Shown: positions 59,659 through 63,012 of the stretch, in pieces
Numbering within the stretch: the stretch's first letter is position 1
How the letters are laid out: every line of letters starts with the position of its first letter
Assembly (NCBI GenBank): GCA_014239575.1
Contig: JAAZYQ010000003.1
Coordinates: forward strand, 1-63,012
Direction: 5' to 3'
Origin: Gammaproteobacteria bacterium
GTDB lineage: Bacteria; Pseudomonadota; Gammaproteobacteria; Arenicellales; UBA868
Length of the DNA stretch: 63,012 nucleotides
Notes under the pieces: model-generated
Databases searched by the model: none
What the model was told of the DNA's origin: nothing
What the model saw: the letters and a program-made list of their open reading frames with translations, nothing else
Made by a program: the position numbers and the translations under genes

Positions 59659-60903
59659 CTAACGACCAATAATAACTTTGGCGTTACGACCCGATTTAGG
59701 AATCGGGATTGCCAGTTCGCGGCCACGGTAAATAACACTCGCGCCTTCAGGATAACTTACCTGGAGGGTAAACGGCGGCTTGCCAGCCAACGTAATGACT
59801 TTGCCAGATTCTACATATCGGCGAAACAGGGTTTGATCATCACGATCCCACACAACGATATGGGTGCTTTCTTTGACTCGAACCGTCAGTTGGCGTGTAT
59901 CTGAAGAAACCGGGTCGCTCGCCGAAGCGTTGTCGGCGCCGGCAGGTTGGGCGCCTGATCCCATCTTCGTGGCAAACTCCGTAGTGACAAAGCGATCTGC
60001 CACTTTAGACTCAAGAGTCGTTTCAGCAGGCGCAGACACATCAGGCTTCTTTTCGATAGAGGGTGTCGGTGTTTGGATTTTGGGTTTAGCCTTCGGTTTG
60101 GCTTTGGGTTTGGCTTTGGGTTTGGCTTTGGGTTTGGGTTTCGCCTCAACCTTGGGTTGTGTTTTCTCTGCCGATTTGGGCTCAGATGAAAGCGTGCCCT
60201 GCGCGTCAACCCGATTGGATTGGGCCGCGGCGACGACCCCATCTGCGGCTACTGCCTTAGGCGTCAATTCAGTTTTCTGTGAACTGCCGATTGCAGCAAC
60301 CGGTTTCTCCTCAGGCCTACTGTCAGAAGTCTTCAGTGGACTATCGACCTTTGGCGAATCATCTACTGTTGGCGCCAGGACAACGGCCAGGGCAACTTTA
60401 GCCGGTTCGGTGGGGTCGGTTTGCCTGGTAGAGGCCGCATGCCCTAGCGCTGACACGGGATCACTACGACTCTCACCGGCCAAATCGACACGGCCACGCT
60501 CAACATCAGTGGAGCGATTCAGGTAGGCGCCATATAAGCCGCCAACAACCAATAGCAGCACAAAGACAGTGACTACCCACCGGTAATGAATTGCAATCGG
60601 TTGATATCGGCTCTTGGAGTGCTCGGTCATCGTGCCGGGGCCGTTTTCTTTGGGCGGCAGATCCGTTTGGTAGTCAGTTATCGCCTGCTCGATACTGACA
60701 CCAGCCAGGCGGGCATAGCTTCGCAGATAACCAACGGCATAAGTCCAACCGGCAGTGTTACTGTAGTCATCAGCCTCCAGCGCACGGACCATATCGGGCA
60801 GAAGGTTCAATTCAACCGCTACCTCCTCGATACTCCAGTCATAGAGTTCTCGAGCCCCACGCAGTATCGCTCCAGGACTGGATTTGCTACCTTTGTCAGT
60901 CAT
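59659..60903 (-). CDS. rodZ: Cytoskeleton protein RodZ
   Basis: Bitopic membrane protein linking MreB to the cell-wall elongation machinery. The 414 residues have a cytoplasmic helix-turn-helix (about 12-80; LYDWSIEEVAVELNLLPDMV), a membrane helix at about 110-126, a long Pro/Lys/Ala-rich periplasmic linker with a KPKA repeat, and a C-terminal DUF4115 beta domain (about 330-414). It overlaps pilF by 8 bp. Confidence 0.92.
   Translation of the reverse strand: MTDKGSKSSPGAILRGARELYDWSIEEVAVELNLLPDMVRALEADDYSNTAGWTYAVGYLRSYARLAGVSIEQAITDYQTDLPPKENGPGTMTEHSKSRYQPIAIHYRWVVTVFVLLLVVGGLYGAYLNRSTDVERGRVDLAGESRSDPVSALGHAASTRQTDPTEPAKVALAVVLAPTVDDSPKVDSPLKTSDSRPEEKPVAAIGSSQKTELTPKAVAADGVVAAAQSNRVDAQGTLSSEPKSAEKTQPKVEAKPKPKAKPKAKPKAKPKAKPKIQTPTPSIEKKPDVSAPAETTLESKVADRFVTTEFATKMGSGAQPAGADNASASDPVSSDTRQLTVRVKESTHIVVWDRDDQTLFRRYVESGKVITLAGKPPFTLQVSYPEGASVIYRGRELAIPIPKSGRNAKVIIGR
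60083..60142 (-). repeat. 12-bp tandem repeat inside rodZ
   Basis: Five 12-bp units; three consecutive ones (60095-60130) are identical GGTTTGGCTTTG on the plus strand and the flanking two are degenerate. They encode the KPKA-type periplasmic linker. Unit length preserves the frame, so copy-number change would alter linker length only. Confidence 0.85.
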
Positions 60904-61657
60904 TGGATTCGCTAACCATAATCGTCCTTAGTGCTTCCGCCTGCTCGCTCGCTGGATAATCTGTGCGTAGTTTAGATGCATACTGCACGACGAGATCCTC
61001 GGCTCGAAGTTTTTGTTCGTTACGAACAGCCAGCAACAGACTGTCGGCTGACGCCGTGCTCGTACTGAAATAGCGCTCCAGAAACCCCCTGGCAGAGAGG
61101 TTTTCCCCCAAATCAAAGCTGACGACAGCGCACTGGTACAGAATCGCGCTGTTATTCGGGCGCGATGCAAGCGCCGCGCGGAACTGGTCTTGTGCTCCAA
61201 ACAGGTCGGACACCCCCAACAAGCAAACACCAAGGCCAAACTGACTGCGATACGTGGCCGTATTGAAGGGGTCATCCAAGGCCGCTCGGAACTGCTGAAT
61301 GCCATCCGCCCAAGCGCCTAATTGGCAAAGAACCGTGCCAAAATCATGGCGAGCGCCGAAATTGCCAGGATCACTGGCCACAGAAATTCCAAACCGTCGG
61401 CGGGCTTCTACTGAGTCACCCAGTTTAAATCTCAGCAACGCCATAGCATGATTTGCCGCCGAATCTTGTGGTGCGATAGCCAGCGCTTCCTCCAAGGCCT
61501 CAAGTGAAGCCGAGAGGCGATCTTGTTTCATATAACCCAGGCCAAGGCGGGTATATAACTCAGCTCTCTGGCTATCGCCCCAGCCCGTTGGGTGTTCCTG
61601 TACGGCGGTACAACCGGCCAACATCATCAGCCCAAAAAATACTGTCGCCCATCTCAT
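60896..61657 (-). CDS. pilF: Type IV pilus assembly lipoprotein PilF/PilW (TPR)
   Basis: Outer-membrane lipoprotein pilotin that helps the PilQ secretin multimerise. The 253 residues begin with a lipoprotein signal (FFGLMMLAGC, Cys16), then TPR repeats: AELYTRLGLGYMKQDRLSAS, ALEEALAIAPQDSAANHAMA and others. It lies between rlmN (one-base overlap) and rodZ, as in most gammaproteobacteria. A pilus role is inferred from the family and from this conserved place; no other pil genes are seen here. Confidence 0.9.
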   Translation of the reverse strand: MRWATVFFGLMMLAGCTAVQEHPTGWGDSQRAELYTRLGLGYMKQDRLSASLEALEEALAIAPQDSAANHAMALLRFKLGDSVEARRRFGISVASDPGNFGARHDFGTVLCQLGAWADGIQQFRAALDDPFNTATYRSQFGLGVCLLGVSDLFGAQDQFRAALASRPNNSAILYQCAVVSFDLGENLSARGFLERYFSTSTASADSLLLAVRNEQKLRAEDLVVQYASKLRTDYPASEQAEALRTIMVSESND

Positions 61658-62748
61658 CAGCCATTACCGCCTAAGGCGTATCGTGCGCTGCGGCTGGTGC
61701 GATCACGAACTTTACCTGCCAGTTGTCCGCAGGCAGCGGCAATATCGGCGCCTCTAGTGCGACGAGTGATGGTCATTAATCCACCCGCCAAGACTTCCTC
61801 ACGAAATCGGTCGATTACCACTTTTGGGGAGCAATCGTATGCAATACCCTCTACCGAATTAAACGGTATAAGATTCACTTTCGCGGGAATATCTCGTAGC
61901 AGGCGCACCAATTTTCGAGCATGGTCGGTAGAGTCGTTTATTCCATCCAGCATAACGTATTCAAAAGTAATCCGTCGCCGGCTGTCGTTATTCAGGAAGC
62001 GCCGGCAAGCATCCAAAAGCTGGTCGATAGGATATTTACGATTCAGTGGCACCAACTGGTCGCGAATATCATCTTCCACCGCATGTAAAGAAACCGCAAG
62101 ACTGACCGGGCAATCTTTGGCCAAACGATCCATGGCTGGCACAACGCCTGCGGTGGAAAGGGTGACACGCCGGCGCGACAGTCCAAACGACAGATCGTCC
62201 AACATCAAACGTATTGCGCTGACCACTGCATCGTAGTTTAGTAGCGGCTCGCCCATACCCATCAGGACCACATTCGTAACGGGTCTTGGCCCGTATCCTG
62301 CATCAGCCAACAACCGTCCCGCCAGCCAGAGTTGGCCAATGATTTCGCTCGCTTGAAGATTGCGGCTGAAGCCTTGCCGGGCAGTTGCACAAAACGTGCA
62401 ATTCAGGGCGCAGCCTACTTGAGATGAGACACACAAGGTTCCCCGATCGTCTTCGGGAATAAATACGGTTTCGATACAGTTTCCATCCTCAAGCCGAAAA
62501 AGCCACTTCCGAGTGCCATCTTTAGAGATTTGTTCACCCGCTTTTTCCGGTAAAGCCAGCATCGCCCTTTCAGACAACGTCTGCCGCAGCGAAAGACCGA
62601 GGTCTGTCATCTGGGAGAAATCGGTAACGCCGCGTTGATAGACCCACTTAAGGAATTGGCGGGCATGAAACTCTTTCACGCCCAGCCCGACGAAATACTC
62701 CTGCAACGCCGACCGATCCAGTCCGAGTAAATTGATCTGCTGTGGCAC
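61657..62748 (-). CDS. rlmN: Dual-specificity 23S rRNA/tRNA adenine-C2 methyltransferase RlmN
   Basis: Radical-SAM enzyme that methylates A2503 of 23S rRNA and A37 of several tRNAs. The 363 residues carry the CxxxCxxC cluster motif at Cys113, 117 and 120 (CALNCTFC), the mechanism cysteine Cys340 near the C-terminus (AAACGQLAG) and Cys106, equivalent to the family's second conserved cysteine. [15 protein letters not shown] binds SAM. It follows ndk by 17 bp. Confidence 0.97.
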   Translation of the reverse strand: MPQQINLLGLDRSALQEYFVGLGVKEFHARQFLKWVYQRGVTDFSQMTDLGLSLRQTLSERAMLALPEKAGEQISKDGTRKWLFRLEDGNCIETVFIPEDDRGTLCVSSQVGCALNCTFCATARQGFSRNLQASEIIGQLWLAGRLLADAGYGPRPVTNVVLMGMGEPLLNYDAVVSAIRLMLDDLSFGLSRRRVTLSTAGVVPAMDRLAKDCPVSLAVSLHAVEDDIRDQLVPLNRKYPIDQLLDACRRFLNNDSRRRITFEYVMLDGINDSTDHARKLVRLLRDIPAKVNLIPFNSVEGIAYDCSPKVVIDRFREEVLAGGLMTITRRTRGADIAAACGQLAGKVRDRTSRSARYALGGNG

Positions 62749-62765
62749 TCGCTCTTACCCTCGGC

Positions 62766-63012
62766 TCAGCCCGCTCTAGAGCACAGATCAGTCGATTCAA
62801 AGAAAAACCCTATTTCTTCCCGCGCGGTTTCTGGACCATCAGACCCATGAACCGAGTTGGCTTCGAGCGATTCGGCAAAATCAGCGCGGATCGTACCTGG
62901 AGCCGCTTCAACCGGGTTGGTTGCCCCCATGATTTCACGGTTGCGCACAATCGCGTTTTCCCCCTCAAGCACTTGCACCATCACGGGCCCAGAAGTCATG
63001 TACTCGACTAGG
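62766..63012 (-). CDS. ndk: Nucleoside diphosphate kinase, N-terminus beyond the window
   Basis: Transfers gamma-phosphate between nucleoside triphosphates and diphosphates. Only the C-terminal ~82 residues are present; reading enters at the window edge as [20 protein letters not shown] and includes the catalytic-histidine segment [20 protein letters not shown]. The apparent ATG at 62999 is internal, not a start. The ndk-rlmN order is conserved. Confidence 0.95.
   Translation of the reverse strand, partial: LVEYMTSGPVMVQVLEGENAIVRNREIMGATNPVEAAPGTIRADFAESLEANSVHGSDGPETAREEIGFFFESTDLCSRAG

Noticed and set aside
59655-59738. 28-residue N-terminal extension of HisS
   Set aside because: It lies inside rodZ and does not match the synthetase family, which begins near the ATG at 59654.
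62766-62999. ndk as a complete 77-residue gene or pseudogene
   Set aside because: The frame continues past 62999 to the window edge with conserved residues, so it is simply cut by the boundary.

Overview
The window is about 63 kb of a gammaproteobacterial chromosome. Three gene-order blocks support this: ndk-rlmN-pilF-rodZ-hisS-yfgM-bamB-der, yhbY / rlmE-ftsH-folP-glmM-tpiA-secG-tRNA-Leu, and cmk-rpsA-ihfB-lapA-lapB. All three are hallmark gammaproteobacterial arrangements. I cannot name the genus. A complete 14-subunit NADH dehydrogenase I with separate nuoC and nuoD, a small protein resembling SoxXA-binding proteins and a sulfolactaldehyde-reductase-like enzyme suggest, by inference only, a free-living aerobic lineage with sulfur or organosulfur metabolism.

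Layout from low to high coordinates, nearly all on the minus strand: the 5' part of UDP-glucose dehydrogenase (1-1054); a ComEA-like protein; lapB and lapA; ihfB, rpsA and cmk; the aromatic amino acid genes aroA, tyrA, hisC and pheA (5997-10396); gyrA; nuoN back to nuoA (13397-27593), with a strong sigma-70-type promoter at 27641-27669; a 668-residue methyltransferase; tRNA-Leu(GAG); secG, tpiA, glmM, folP, ftsH and rlmE. On the plus strand follow yhbY and an NRDE-family protein. A mixed catabolic segment comes next (37.5-47.1 kb): hflD, a DUF192 protein, a Gfo/Idh/MocA oxidoreductase, threonine aldolase, a fused indolepyruvate ferredoxin oxidoreductase, a divergent GlxA-type regulator, tadA and a YihU-like dehydrogenase.

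From 47109 to 50112, downstream of guaA, the DNA becomes visibly AT-rich. It holds only three recognisable small genes and carries three copies of the guaA 3'-end sequence. Two units of 1355 and 1385 bp, with homologous ends but different cargo, sit in tandem at the guaA terminus. Each ends in a 193-bp direct repeat, and the junctions carry many TTTGTAG heptamers, several in pairs one helical turn apart. No integrase is present. I read this as two small non-autonomous integrative elements stacked at guaA, the most interesting structure in the window.

Beyond the island lie guaA and guaB (purine synthesis), a SoxXA-binding-like exported protein, xseA, der, bamB, yfgM, hisS, rodZ, pilF, rlmN and the 3' part of ndk, cut by the window edge. 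Many genes are translationally coupled through 4-bp overlaps, and GTG or TTG starts are common at these junctions.
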